A DNA stretch of 29,370 nt from CAZGXI01 sp964529715 (GCA_964529715.1 CAZGXI010000048.1:1-29370), one strand, 5' to 3'. Counted from the first letter of the stretch, positions 7,021 through 17,086 are shown. Program-made: numbers and translations. The notes: generated from the sequence alone by a model not told the origin.

Positions 7021-7583
7021 GCTGCCGTCGTCTTTTGCTCCAAATCCAGCCCCATGATGACATACTGCGTCGGCACGCCGGGGAAGTAAAAGTCGTCCAG
7101 CACGATCTGCCAGCCGCGCCGGCGGTAGAGGCGCATGGCGGGCGTGTCGCCCCGATAGGTAGAGAGCAGCGCGCGGCGCTGGGGCAGGCCCGCGATCAGG
7201 GCGTCGTGCAGTTGCGACCCGATGCCGCGCCCTCGCGCCTCAGTGAGCACCGCCAGTTCGGTCAGCTCGAAGTAGTCCACCAGCCAGAAGGCGGCCTGCT
7301 CCGGCGTCATGGCGTGCGCCACCACTTCGCGCCACCACAGGCCGGGCTGCCCGGTGAAGCCGTAGCCGAAGCCCAGGAGCGGCCCGCCGGAATCTTCCTG
7401 CGCGATCACGCAGCGAAAGCCGTCCAGCGTAGCGTGGCGCTCCATCGCCGTGATAATGGCCCGAATGCCCATCTCGCTCTCGTTATAAGGCGGCGCGGCG
7501 AAGGCGTCGCGCGTGATGGCGAGAAACTGTTCGCGGTACGGGCGCAGGTCGGCGGGCGTAAGGATTACGATCTCGATGGGCAT
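7017..7583 (-). CDS. GNAT family N-acetyltransferase
   Basis: 188 residues, one GNAT domain. Motif A is clear: 'FELTELAVLTEARGRGIGSQ' with the RGRGIG acetyl-CoA pyrophosphate loop at about residues 117-122, followed by 'LHDALI' helix. Motif B region 'TYRGDTPAMRLYRRRGWQIV' (about 139-158) contains the usual N/T-A-..-LY...GF/W arrangement. The N-terminal part has acidic and aromatic residues likely to shape the acceptor site. The substrate cannot be deduced. First gene of a two-gene unit with dusB (4-base ATGA overlap). Upstream lies the repeat-filled spacer 7584-7816, so promoter placement is unclear. Confidence 0.88.
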   Translation of the reverse strand: MPIEIVILTPADLRPYREQFLAITRDAFAAPPYNESEMGIRAIITAMERHATLDGFRCVIAQEDSGGPLLGFGYGFTGQPGLWWREVVAHAMTPEQAAFWLVDYFELTELAVLTEARGRGIGSQLHDALIAGLPQRRALLSTYRGDTPAMRLYRRRGWQIVLDDFYFPGVPTQYVIMGLDLEQKTTAA

Positions 7584-7596
7584 AGCGATCCCAAAA

Positions 7597-7810
7597 GTTC
7601 AAAGTTTAGAGTGCTGAGTTTTGAGTTGTCTTGAGGCGCTGCCTCCGGCGGCTAAAAATGCCTCCTGCGCCGGCGCAGGCAGGCCCCCCCCTGCAAGAGT
7701 ACGCCAGATATAGCTTAGAATGCAAAATGTTGACCTTCTAACGGCCAGCGAACACCTGACCGCATGGCCAGCACAGGCTAACTCAGAACTCAAAACTCAA
7801 ACCTTTGAAC
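7597..7810. repeat. Non-coding element with imperfect terminal inverted repeats
   Basis: The left end reads GTTCAAAG.TTTAGAGTGCTG AGTTTTGAGTT (7597-7627) and the right end (7780-7810) is its imperfect reverse complement, with GTTCAAAGGTTTGAGTTTTG at the matching outer edge. The inside holds a perfect 16-base palindrome CCTGCGCCGGCGCAGG (7664-7679) and no ORF of note. Size, terminal inverted repeats and intergenic location are compatible with a MITE-like element, but no target-site duplication was identified. It fills the gap between tex and the GNAT gene. Confidence 0.5.
7664..7679. terminator. Perfect 16-base palindrome downstream of tex
   Basis: CCTGCGCCGGCGCAGG is self-complementary and can fold as a hairpin. 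It lies about 138 bases beyond the tex stop and ahead of the GNAT gene, so it could act as a terminator, though it has no T-tract. Confidence 0.3.
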
Positions 7811-7816
7811 TCGCCT

Positions 7817-9958
<2,142 letters not shown>

Positions 9959-10003
9959 AGCTTTCGGGTATCGTGATAAACGGTCAGGGTCAGCGAGGGA
10001 ATT

Positions 10004-10030
10004 GTAGCGGCGGCTTGAAGCCGCCGCTAC
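10004..10030. repeat. Perfect GTAG...CTAC palindrome
   Basis: Arms GTAGCGGCGGCTT and AAGCCGCCGCTAC (13 bases each) around a single central G. Shares GTAG/CTAC ends and GC-rich core with the other palindromes of the window, although its core is different. Lies between the PII-like unit and tex, 45 bases upstream of the tex ATG. Confidence 0.7.
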
Positions 10031-10049
10031 CGGATAACTACAAGACTGG

Positions 10050-10066
10050 CCTGCCGTTAGGGCAGG
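10050..10066 (-). terminator. Hairpin after the antiporter-PII unit
   Basis: Stem CCTGCC / GGCAGG with a 5-base loop. On the minus strand it follows the PII-like gene by about 65 bases and precedes the palindrome at 10004-10030, so the two could act together as a terminator of that unit. There is no U-tract in the minus direction. Confidence 0.35.
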
Positions 10067-10079
10067 AAAATCCGCCGCC

Positions 10080-10120
10080 TCAAAACGCCACCGCCGCGCC
10101 GTCTTTGGGCGGGCCGCTGC
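10080..10120 (-). pseudogene. Stranded 3' end of a gamma-glutamyltransferase gene
   Basis: On the minus strand this stretch encodes SGPPKDGAAVAF followed by TGA, matching the C-terminus of the intact neighbouring GGT gene (SDPRKDGAAVAF, stop at 11876). At DNA level 33 of 37 bases agree between 10084-10120 and 11880-11916, in the same orientation and 1796 bases apart. There is no GGT sequence upstream of it: the PII-like gene ends at 10133 directly next to it. It is therefore a leftover of a second GGT copy or a duplication formed when the antiporter-PII segment arrived. Confidence 0.65.
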
Positions 10121-10132
10121 GGGCTGCCAGAC

Positions 10133-10483
10133 TCAAGGCGTGCGGCGCAGGCCCACCACACGCTCAACATCGAGGACGAACAGAATACCCGTATCCGGCT
10201 GCATCAGGTCCCCCAACACCGTGCCCGCCGCCGCAATCAGGGTATTTACCTGGTCGTCGTCGACGATGGACAGAATCACGTCGCTGCCTTCTTCCAGCTC
10301 GCGCATGACGCTTGTCATCGAGACAAACAGCGGCAGTTCCAGCGATCGACTCTTCTCTTGCAGGCGGTGGAGGCCCTGACTTTCAATGATCGTGACCCCT
10401 GGAGCGCCTGCCTCGTGCCATGCTTCGGCGACTTGAAGCCCATTCTCGACGTGCGAGGTGATCAGAACGACCAGTTTCGACAC
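10133..10483 (-). CDS. PII-like signalling protein (GlnB-superfamily)
   Basis: 116 residues, the size of PII proteins. Strand 1 is KLVVLITS (3-10), then helix 1 'GLQVAEAWHEAGAPGVTIIE', a shortened and divergent T-loop region (about 40-55), and the C-terminal half 'DVILSIVDDDQVNTLIAAAG' followed by 'DTGILFVLDVERVVGLR', which aligns with the 'G.G.IFV..V......R' ending of GlnB/GlnK. The canonical T-loop Tyr and the ATP/2-oxoglutarate signature are not recognisable, so the ligand may differ. Start is GTG 10481-10483 with a perfect GGAGG 6 bases upstream. The antiporter gene ends 26 bases before it, so the two are co-transcribed; by analogy with other transporter-PII pairs (AmtB-GlnK, SbtA-SbtB) the protein may gate the antiporter. 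That role is inference. Confidence 0.7.
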   Translation of the reverse strand: MSKLVVLITSHVENGLQVAEAWHEAGAPGVTIIESQGLHRLQEKSRSLELPLFVSMTSVMRELEEGSDVILSIVDDDQVNTLIAAAGTVLGDLMQPDTGILFVLDVERVVGLRRTP

Positions 10484-10489
10484 AGCCAG

Positions 10490-10494
10490 CCTCC
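10490..10494 (-). promoter_or_regulatory. Shine-Dalgarno of the PII-like gene
   Basis: GGAGG on the minus strand, 6 bases before the GTG at 10483. It decides the start of this small gene, which has no ATG alternative nearby. Confidence 0.75.
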
Positions 10495-10509
10495 AAAACT
10501 ACAGGGTGG

Positions 10510-11730
10510 CTACTCGCGGACGGGTACGAAACCCTCGAAAACCTGCCGGATCAACACCGGCGTCAGGACAAGCGTCGCCAGCACCACCAGGAACAGCAGC
10601 GCGAAGGTGGGTTGGTCCAGAATACCTGCCGAGAGGCCCAGCGTCATGACAATCAGGCTGACCTCTCCGCGCGAGATCATACAGACGCCCAGGCGGAACG
10701 CCGTTCCCCGGTCGAACCCGCCCAGGTAAGCGCCCAGGCCGCTGCCCCCGATCTTCGACACAACGGCGATCCCCAGCAGCAATGCCGCCAGCGGGAGTTG
10801 TGCCAGACTGATCTGCCGCAGGTCTGCCATCAGACCAATATGTACGAAGAAGATCGGCACCAGCAACCCGTAGGCGATGCTGCGCACGGACTCCTGAATC
10901 AGGCGCCGGGCGTTGTCGCGCGCCCGGCTGAATCCCAACCCGGCGATGAAGGCCCCGGTAATCGGCGCAATGCCGCCAATGACCTGGGCCGACGCCCCAA
11001 AAAGCAGCGCGACTACCACCGAGAAAGCCACAATCGTGTAGGGCACCTGGTGGCGGTTATACAGCCAGTTGATTCCCCAGGGCAAGACGAACCACGCCAC
11101 CAGCAGCGCCACGACGATGTACCCGCCCGCTTGCAGGAGGATTCGCGCGCCCCCCGCTTGCGGGACGGCGCTTTCGGCCACGAACAGCGACGCGGAAACG
11201 AAGGACAGCATCAGGATAGCCAGCACATCATCCACCAACGCTGTCGCCAGCAAGCCGAAGCCTTCCTCAGTCCGCAGCACCCCCAAGTCCATCAGGGTTT
11301 GTGCCGAAATGCTGACCGATGACGCGGCCAGGATCACCCCGGTTAACAGGGCGGTCTCGCCAGCATAGCCGAGCAGCAGCATGAGCGGCGCGGCAAGCAG
11401 GATGGGGGCGATCCCGCCCAGGATGCCACCCAGCAGCGCCACGCGACGGACGGCCATGAGTTCGCTGAAGTGCACATCCAGCCCGACGCTGAACATCAGC
11501 ATCAGGACCCCCATTTCGGCCAGGTCGTTAATCGTCTCCTCAAGGTTCGGCGACGTAAAAGCGGCAGTATGGGTAAAGTTCAACAGGCTGGGGCCGAGAA
11601 GAACGCCGGCCAGGAGTTCCCCAAAGACACGTGGCTGGCCCAACCGCCGCGCCAGCATCCCCCCGAACTGCGCCGCCGTGATAATCGCGGCTAGTTCCAG
11701 AAATAATTGAATGACCGGGCTGATCTGCAC
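10510..11730 (-). CDS. CPA2 family cation/proton antiporter
   Basis: 406 residues, about 12-13 hydrophobic segments, with the Na_H_Exchanger fold. Family motifs seen are 'RRLGQPRVFGELLAGVLLGP' (28-47), 'GVLMLMFSVGLDVHFSEL' (74-91), and 'LVDDVLAIL' with Asp 167-Asp 168, the ion-binding pair. A DD pair (rather than QD or ND) is associated with electrogenic Na+/H+ exchange in NapA-like members. Later segments contain 'GGIAPITGAFIAGLGFSR' and 'FFVHIGLMADL'. The protein stops after the membrane domain; no RCK or Usp domain is fused. Start is GTG 11728-11730. It is followed after 26 bases by the PII-like gene, possibly its regulator. It sits between two copies of the GGT 3' end. Confidence 0.88.
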   Translation of the reverse strand: MQISPVIQLFLELAAIITAAQFGGMLARRLGQPRVFGELLAGVLLGPSLLNFTHTAAFTSPNLEETINDLAEMGVLMLMFSVGLDVHFSELMAVRRVALLGGILGGIAPILLAAPLMLLLGYAGETALLTGVILAASSVSISAQTLMDLGVLRTEEGFGLLATALVDDVLAILMLSFVSASLFVAESAVPQAGGARILLQAGGYIVVALLVAWFVLPWGINWLYNRHQVPYTIVAFSVVVALLFGASAQVIGGIAPITGAFIAGLGFSRARDNARRLIQESVRSIAYGLLVPIFFVHIGLMADLRQISLAQLPLAALLLGIAVVSKIGGSGLGAYLGGFDRGTAFRLGVCMISRGEVSLIVMTLGLSAGILDQPTFALLFLVVLATLVLTPVLIRQVFEGFVPVRE

Positions 11731-11875
11731 GTTCTACCGGCCCTTCTGAACGCCAGCTCGCTCGAAAATACAGGACGCCGGCACCTGCCCCCGAATTACA
11801 ACTCTATCCACAGGACACGCGATTCGTCTGATCGGCGTACCTGGGTCTGCTGTCGGGTGATTTTTCGTGTTGTTT

Positions 11876-13498
11876 CTAGAACGCCACCGCGGCGCCGTCT
11901 TTGCGTGGGTCGCTGCCGCCCCACAGCGCGCCACTGTCGGGGTCGCGCAGGATGATCTGCCCGCCGCCGAACAGCCCCCGGTTCACGCCGCGCACTGGCA
12001 CAACCTGGTGGCCCAGTTCGGCCAGGTCGGCCATCACCCCGAAGTCGATCCCTTCCTCAATGGCGATCTGGCCCGCCGCGTCGCCGCCCAGGATGCAGAA
12101 GCGTGGGCGGTCCAGCGCAGACTGCGGATCGAGGCCGGCGTCCACCAGGGCGCTGATCACCTGGAAATGGCCCTGCGGCTGCATGAAGCCGCCCATCACG
12201 CCGAAGGAAGCATAAAGCGTGCCATCTTTGGTCGCCATCGCGGGGATGATGGTGTGGTAGGGCCGCTTGCCCGGTTCGAGGCGGTTGGGGTGAGCGGGGT
12301 CGAGGGAGAACAGCGCGCCGCGATTTTGCAGCACCACGCCGGTCTTGCCTGCCACCAGCCCGCTGCCGAAGCCGTAATACAGGCTGTTGATGAACGAGCA
12401 GGCGTTGCCCTCCAGGTCTACGGCGGTCAGATAAACCGTGTCGCCATCGGCCAGCGGATGCCCATACTCCGGCGGCGACATAGCGCGATCCGGTCGGATC
12501 AGGGCGCGGCGTTCGACGGCGTAACGCTCGCTCAGCAGGGCGTCCAGCGGGGCGGGGGCAAAGGCAGGATCGGCCACATAGTGGCGCGCGTCGGCGAAGG
12601 CCAGCCGCATGGCCTCGATCATCAGGTGCAGCCGCGCCGCCGATTGGACACGATGGACGGGCAGGCCCTCGATCCCCTGAAGGATGTTCAGCGCCAGCAG
12701 TGCAGCCACGCCCTGCCCGTTGGGAGGACACTCGTAAATGCGCACGCCGCGATAGTCGGTGCTGATCGGCGTGTCCCAGGTGCTCTTGTGGACTTTGAGG
12801 TCCTGCGCGGTCATGCAGCCGCCCGCTTCCTGCACGCGCGTGGCAATCGCCTCGGCTATCGGCCCCTCGTAGAAGGCCGTCGGGCCGCCTTCGGCAATGG
12901 CGCGCAGGGTGCGGGCCAGCGCGGGCAAGCGGATCACCTGGCCCACCTTCGGAACAGCCCCATCCGGCAGGTAGTCGTGCGGCGCGTCCACCGGGCGAAA
13001 GGCCGCTTCCGCGCGCGCCCAGGCCGCCGCGATCAGTGGGCTGACCGGATAGCCCCGCTCGGCGTAGTAGATGGCCGGGACCAGCGTTTCGGCCAGGGTC
13101 ATGCGCCCGTGCCGCTCCAACAGGTCGGCCCAGCCGCGCACCGTCCCCGGCACGGTGACGGCGTGCGGGCTGTATTCGGGGATTTGCTCCATACCCTGGC
13201 TGCGCAGGTCGTCCAGGCTCAGGGCCGCTGGGGCGCGCCCGCTGCCGTTGAGCGCAGTGATCTGGCGCGTTTTGGCGTCGTAATAGAGGGCGAAGCAGTC
13301 GCCGCCGACGCCGGTAGACATCGGCTCGACGACGTTGAGGGTCGCTGCTGCCGCCACCGCCGCATCCGCCGCATTGCCGCCCTGCTTGAGCATCTCCAGC
13401 CCGGCCTGGGCCGCGAGCGGCTGGCTGGCGGCGACCATGCCGCCGGTCGTCAGGACCGGGGAGCGGCGCGAGTCGTAAAGAATCTGGTGGATGGGCAT
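11876..13498 (-). CDS. Gamma-glutamyltransferase family protein
   Basis: 540 residues from ATG 13496-13498, which has GGAGGG 7 bases upstream (the in-frame TTG at 13504 is rejected). No signal peptide, so it resembles cytoplasmic YwrD-type members rather than periplasmic GGT. N-terminus 'GMVAASQPLAAQAGLEMLKQ' and 'GGNAADAAVAAAATLNVVEP' and 'STGVGGDCFALYYD' is the standard large-subunit core. The autoprocessing site is the Thr in 'DGDTVYLTAVD' (Thr 354), which becomes the N-terminal nucleophile of the small subunit. Further motifs are 'RPYHTIIPAMATKDG' and 'GGFMQPQGHFQV' and the ending 'SDPRKDGAAVAF'. These enzymes hydrolyse or transfer gamma-glutamyl groups; substrate could also be another amide (oxamate, cephalosporin precursors). 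A fragment of the 3' end recurs at 10080-10120. Confidence 0.93.
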   Translation of the reverse strand: MPIHQILYDSRRSPVLTTGGMVAASQPLAAQAGLEMLKQGGNAADAAVAAAATLNVVEPMSTGVGGDCFALYYDAKTRQITALNGSGRAPAALSLDDLRSQGMEQIPEYSPHAVTVPGTVRGWADLLERHGRMTLAETLVPAIYYAERGYPVSPLIAAAWARAEAAFRPVDAPHDYLPDGAVPKVGQVIRLPALARTLRAIAEGGPTAFYEGPIAEAIATRVQEAGGCMTAQDLKVHKSTWDTPISTDYRGVRIYECPPNGQGVAALLALNILQGIEGLPVHRVQSAARLHLMIEAMRLAFADARHYVADPAFAPAPLDALLSERYAVERRALIRPDRAMSPPEYGHPLADGDTVYLTAVDLEGNACSFINSLYYGFGSGLVAGKTGVVLQNRGALFSLDPAHPNRLEPGKRPYHTIIPAMATKDGTLYASFGVMGGFMQPQGHFQVISALVDAGLDPQSALDRPRFCILGGDAAGQIAIEEGIDFGVMADLAELGHQVVPVRGVNRGLFGGGQIILRDPDSGALWGGSDPRKDGAAVAF

Positions 13499-13531
13499 CA
13501 GCAAACCCTCCGCTAGGTAGATGATCCGTTC

Positions 13532-13555
13532 AGGGCGCGGTTGCCTGCGCCCCTA
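13532..13555. repeat. Degenerate GTAG/CTAC-family palindrome
   Basis: On the minus strand GTAGGGGCGCAGGCAACCGC followed by GCCCT; the left arm (plus strand) has lost its end so that only GGGCGC / GCGCCC pair well. Same family as the repeats at 3086, 23861 and 25617. Lies in the leader of the GGT gene, 34 bases upstream of its ATG. Confidence 0.55.
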
Positions 13556-13630
13556 CAGTCGATGATACACCCATTCTCCCCGGCAACAAATCGACCCTTT
13601 TCGCCGGAGACAGAACCGATTTTTGCAACG

Positions 13631-13707
13631 AACCGCCAAGACACTCCGACCGCTAAGTTTCTGATGCCGCTCTCGCTTCTCTTGGCAAACTTGGCGTCTT
13701 GGCGGTT
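13631..13707 (-). repeat. 77-bp AACCGCCAAGAC inverted-repeat element, copy 1
   Basis: Begins with AACCGCCAAGAC and ends with GTCTTGGCGGTT (12-base perfect inverted repeats). Its reverse complement aligns along its full length with the element at 26370-26448, sharing the first 14 bases, the 'AGAGCGGC' core and the last ~20 bases. Located between the PBP gene end and the GGT gene start; non-coding. Confidence 0.7.
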
Positions 13708-13718
13708 GAATATCCTTT

Positions 13719-15998
13719 TCACCCCCCGCCCGTGCCGCCGGCGGCGATCTGGAGCGGGACGTAGTCCTCCGTCCACCAATCGGGGAAGTCGGCGTAGGGC
13801 TGGTCGAAATAGGCATCCAGGATGCGCCGCACGATGGGCGCGGCCACCTCGGACCCTTCACGCGAGTACTGCGCCATCACCACAACGGCGATCTGGGGCG
13901 CGTCCGCCGGGGCGTAGGCGACGAACCAAGCGTTCGGCTCGCGGTCGGTCTGGGCTGTGCCCGTCTTGCCGCAGACGGTGTAGGCGGCGTCGTCGAAGAC
14001 GAACCACGCCGTGCCGAAAGTACGGTCGGTCGTAACGGCGCACATGCCCCGCCGCACAATGTCGATCACCTGCGGGCTGAGGCCCATCTCTCCCACAACG
14101 GTTGGCTGCGCCTGATAGGTCACTGCCGTCCCGCCCACACCGCCGACGCGCTCCACCAGATAGGGGCGGTAGAGCGTGCCGCCGTTGGCAATGCCGGCCA
14201 CCAGCCGCGCCATTTGGATCGGCGAAACCTGCACGTTGCCCTGGCCGATGGCGTTGTTGATCGCCTCGTCGGCGCCGCCGGGCGGGGCCGCCAGATTGCC
14301 CGCTGTCTCGTTGGTATATACGTCCAGGCCGGTCGGGCCGCCCAGACCCATCCGCCGCGCGTAGTCGGCCAGCACGTTCGGCCCACGCTGATACAGCAGC
14401 GCGCCCATCTGGTAGAAGAAAGGATCACACGACGACGTAAGCGCCTGATCGATACGGATCGGCCCGGCGGGGTCCATCTCGTCTACGTAGCGCCAGTCGT
14501 AGCGAACGGGCAGCGTGTCGCCGTACTGCGCACCGTGCCATTCCAATTCGCAGTTAAACAGTTCGTCCGGCCCGATCAGGTTTTCGGCTGCTGCCGCCGC
14601 CGTTGTGACGATCTTGAAGACCGACCCCGGCGCATACTGCCCCTGCACGGCGCGGTTAAACATCGGCTGGCGCGGATCGGCGGTCAGGCTGGCGATGACA
14701 TCCCCGATGGCAGGATGATAGCTATCTGGGTTAAAGATGCCCGGATCGAAGGTGGGGTAGCTCGCCAGGGCCAGCACCGCGCCACTGTTCACATCCAACA
14801 CCACCGCTGCCGCGCCGGGCGAACGGCTGGCCCAGTTCGGCGCGGCGTAGCTATAGGCGTCGAACAGCGCCCGCGCCACTGCCAGTTGCAGGTCCCGGTC
14901 TAATGTCAGTGTCACCGGCTGAGAAGGCACGCCGGTCGCGCCGCCGAGTTCGCGCAGCACCACACCGCCCGGCTCGACGATCTGCAACAGGCGTTCGGCC
15001 CGCCCGTGCAGCGCCTCCTCGTAGGCCAGTTCCACCCCTGCCCGCCCGATCAGGTCATCGCTGGTGTAGCCCCGCGCCAGCCAGCGATCCAGTTCGGATT
15101 GCGGGATCAGGCCGATATAGCCGACCACATGCGCCAAGGCGCCCTGGCCTATATAACGGCGGGTTTGGCGTTCGAGGGCACGCTCGTTGTCGAAACTGGT
15201 GCCGCAGAAGTTGGCGAGGTCCTGGGCGTATTGGTCATACACGTCGGGATCGACCTCGCCCAGGTAGAAGATCGTCTCCGGCGCGTAGACGGCGAACTGC
15301 GCAGCGAGCTGACCGCGCGGCTGCTGGAACAGGTCCGACAGCAAATCCAGGCAGCGTTCGACATTCATATCCTCCTGCGCACCGTAAAGGACGATCTTGG
15401 TCCCGCCCTCCTCGACCAGCAGATTGCCGTTACGGTCGTAGATGTTGCCACGCGCTGGGCGGCTGGATCGGACGGTCAACTGCGCCCCTGCCGCCAGCCC
15501 ATCGAAGATGTCCATCGTAGACCAGGCCACCTGCCAGCCATCCGAGGTCTGCACCAGGCGCAGGATACGGCCTGGGTCTTCAATGGTGCCGAAGACCATC
15601 GTTTCCAGCCGCACATCATAAGTCACCGCCGCCGTCGTACCCTGGAGCGCGACGGCACCGATGTCGCTGACGACCGCTTCTACCCCGGCGATGTCGTCCA
15701 ACTCTTGGTAGCGCCCCTGGAAGTCCGACAGGGCGTAGCGGGCGCGCGTCTGCGGGCTGACCAGGGCGTACATGGCGGCGTAGTCTTCGGCATTCCAGGC
15801 GCGCAGAAAATCTCTGGCCACATCCTCCGGTGGCCGGGGCGGGGCGAGCGTCCCCGGCCCGCTCTGCACGTCCGTCTGTACGCCGCCGCACGCGGCCAGC
15901 AACAACACCAACAGCGCAGTCCAGATACCCCACCGCCGGGGACCGCCATGTCTTGAGAGCATCTTTTTCATCCGTCCTGCCTGCTGACCTGCGTTCAT
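13719..15998 (-). CDS. Class B penicillin-binding protein, MecA_N-type lipoprotein
   Basis: 759 residues. N-terminal lipoprotein signal with lipobox LAAC (Cys 37, after TALLVLLLAAC). Residues about 56-165 form an NTF2-like domain matching the MecA_N type ('VARDFLRAWNAEDYAAMYAL'). The PBP dimer domain follows at about 175-370 with 'RGNIYDRNGNLL'. The transpeptidase domain (about 395-750) has all catalytic motifs: SxxK as 'GSVFKIVT' (Ser 459, Lys 462), SxN as Ser-Cys-Asp (523-525, the D variant also seen in PBP2/MrdA proteins), and KTGTA (678-682). It crosslinks peptidoglycan on the outer face of the membrane. Its ATG overlaps the TGA of the upstream URO-D-like gene (ATGA 15995-15998), which fixes the start and indicates translational coupling. 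Family fact: MecA_N is known from low-affinity PBPs of Firmicutes, but the domain alone does not show beta-lactam resistance. Confidence 0.9.
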   Translation of the reverse strand: MNAGQQAGRMKKMLSRHGGPRRWGIWTALLVLLLAACGGVQTDVQSGPGTLAPPRPPEDVARDFLRAWNAEDYAAMYALVSPQTRARYALSDFQGRYQELDDIAGVEAVVSDIGAVALQGTTAAVTYDVRLETMVFGTIEDPGRILRLVQTSDGWQVAWSTMDIFDGLAAGAQLTVRSSRPARGNIYDRNGNLLVEEGGTKIVLYGAQEDMNVERCLDLLSDLFQQPRGQLAAQFAVYAPETIFYLGEVDPDVYDQYAQDLANFCGTSFDNERALERQTRRYIGQGALAHVVGYIGLIPQSELDRWLARGYTSDDLIGRAGVELAYEEALHGRAERLLQIVEPGGVVLRELGGATGVPSQPVTLTLDRDLQLAVARALFDAYSYAAPNWASRSPGAAAVVLDVNSGAVLALASYPTFDPGIFNPDSYHPAIGDVIASLTADPRQPMFNRAVQGQYAPGSVFKIVTTAAAAAENLIGPDELFNCELEWHGAQYGDTLPVRYDWRYVDEMDPAGPIRIDQALTSSCDPFFYQMGALLYQRGPNVLADYARRMGLGGPTGLDVYTNETAGNLAAPPGGADEAINNAIGQGNVQVSPIQMARLVAGIANGGTLYRPYLVERVGGVGGTAVTYQAQPTVVGEMGLSPQVIDIVRRGMCAVTTDRTFGTAWFVFDDAAYTVCGKTGTAQTDREPNAWFVAYAPADAPQIAVVVMAQYSREGSEVAAPIVRRILDAYFDQPYADFPDWWTEDYVPLQIAAGGTGGG

Positions 15999-17086
15999 CC
16001 GCGTGCGTCTTCCAGGGCGAGGGTGCGCATGAAGCCGTCGATCTCGTCTTCCGGCAGCGTCCACTCGATGTAGAAGGCAAAGCCGCGCCCGCCCAACGCC
16101 CGCACGATGGCCCGCGCCCCTGCTGGCGTGACGAACAACTGGCACAGTTTGCCGCCGTCCCGAATGCGCTTGAGCACCGCCAACCACTGCTCCGGCGGCG
16201 GGTTGCCGTCGCCGGGCACCCACTGGATGCCACGCAGCCGTTCCAACGCGATCAGGGCATCTAGGTGAACAAGCTGCCCCTTGCCGTCCAGGTGATAAAA
16301 AGCGTGGTCCAGCGCGTCGCAGCAGGCAGCCAGGTCAGGCAGCACGAAGCGGGCGAACATCTCCGGCGAGATCATGTAGGCGAAGTCGCTTTGCAACATG
16401 TAGCAGCGTCCGCGTGGCGACCAGATCGGCGCCCAGGGCGTTGTGCCGCGCCCCGCTGGCAGGATGTCGGCGGCCAGTTCGTCGTAGTAACGCAGCCACA
16501 GCCGGGTGATCTCCCCGCTCAGCCGCGCCACCGCTTCAGGCGAGTCGTAAAGGTCCACCAGCAACGCCTGGGTGCCGCGCAGCGAGGCCAGGATGTCTAA
16601 GTTGCCACCCAGGTCGGTGTGGCAGACGGCCACACGGTCGCCCCAGCGTCGGACAGCCGTGCGGGTGAGGTCTTGCACGCGCCGCCACCAGCGGTTTGCG
16701 GCGTCATACGTCGGATGTAAGTCGGCCAGGCTGCCGTCGGGGGTTGGCGACTCGAACCACACTGTGTCCGGCGCGCAACGCACCGTCGCACCGAGGAAAC
16801 CCGCCACAATGCCGGGGCCGAAGTTGGGCCACCAGCGCGGGAAAGCGTCACCGTAGTAGCGCGCCGCTTCCAGGCGCTGTTGGTAGTAGTCCAGCACTGC
16901 GTCGGCGGGCAGTTCCGGCGGAAAGTTGCTGGTGAAGTTGCCCGCATAGCCCCCGCTTAACTGCACGCCGTGCACCGGCGGCTCGATGATCAGCAGCGGG
17001 CGATTCAGGTCGCCTGCCCACCACGCCAGCCACGCCTCCTCGACGCGCGCCCAATCCCGGTCGGTGAACCGCAGATCGATGCCCAT
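15995..17086 (-). CDS. Uroporphyrinogen decarboxylase (URO-D) superfamily protein
   Basis: 363 residues from ATG 17084-17086 (GGGAGG lies upstream with slightly long spacing). The whole protein reads as a URO-D-like TIM barrel: 'RWWPNFGPGIVAGFLGA' near 90-107, 'DLGGNLDILASLRGTQALL' in the middle, 'YMLQSDFAYMISPEMFARFV' around 245, then 'FYHLDGKGQLVHLDALIAL' with conserved His/Asp residues, and 'GIQWVPGDGNPPPEQW'. This is a divergent branch common in Chloroflexota and Planctomycetota that is usually annotated as URO-D-like; such paralogues are often corrinoid-dependent methyltransferases or uncharacterised, and the true HemE signature is missing. No corrinoid protein gene is nearby. Overlaps the PBP gene by 4 bases; a biochemical link with cell-wall synthesis is not evident. 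Confidence 0.75.
   Translation of the reverse strand: MGIDLRFTDRDWARVEEAWLAWWAGDLNRPLLIIEPPVHGVQLSGGYAGNFTSNFPPELPADAVLDYYQQRLEAARYYGDAFPRWWPNFGPGIVAGFLGATVRCAPDTVWFESPTPDGSLADLHPTYDAANRWWRRVQDLTRTAVRRWGDRVAVCHTDLGGNLDILASLRGTQALLVDLYDSPEAVARLSGEITRLWLRYYDELAADILPAGRGTTPWAPIWSPRGRCYMLQSDFAYMISPEMFARFVLPDLAACCDALDHAFYHLDGKGQLVHLDALIALERLRGIQWVPGDGNPPPEQWLAVLKRIRDGGKLCQLFVTPAGARAIVRALGGRGFAFYIEWTLPEDEIDGFMRTLALEDARG

Noticed and set aside
11867..13516. Plus-strand 549-codon frame opposite the GGT gene
   Set aside because: Fully antisense to a gene with all GGT motifs, including the Thr nucleophile; composition is Arg/His/Gln-rich shadow-like.
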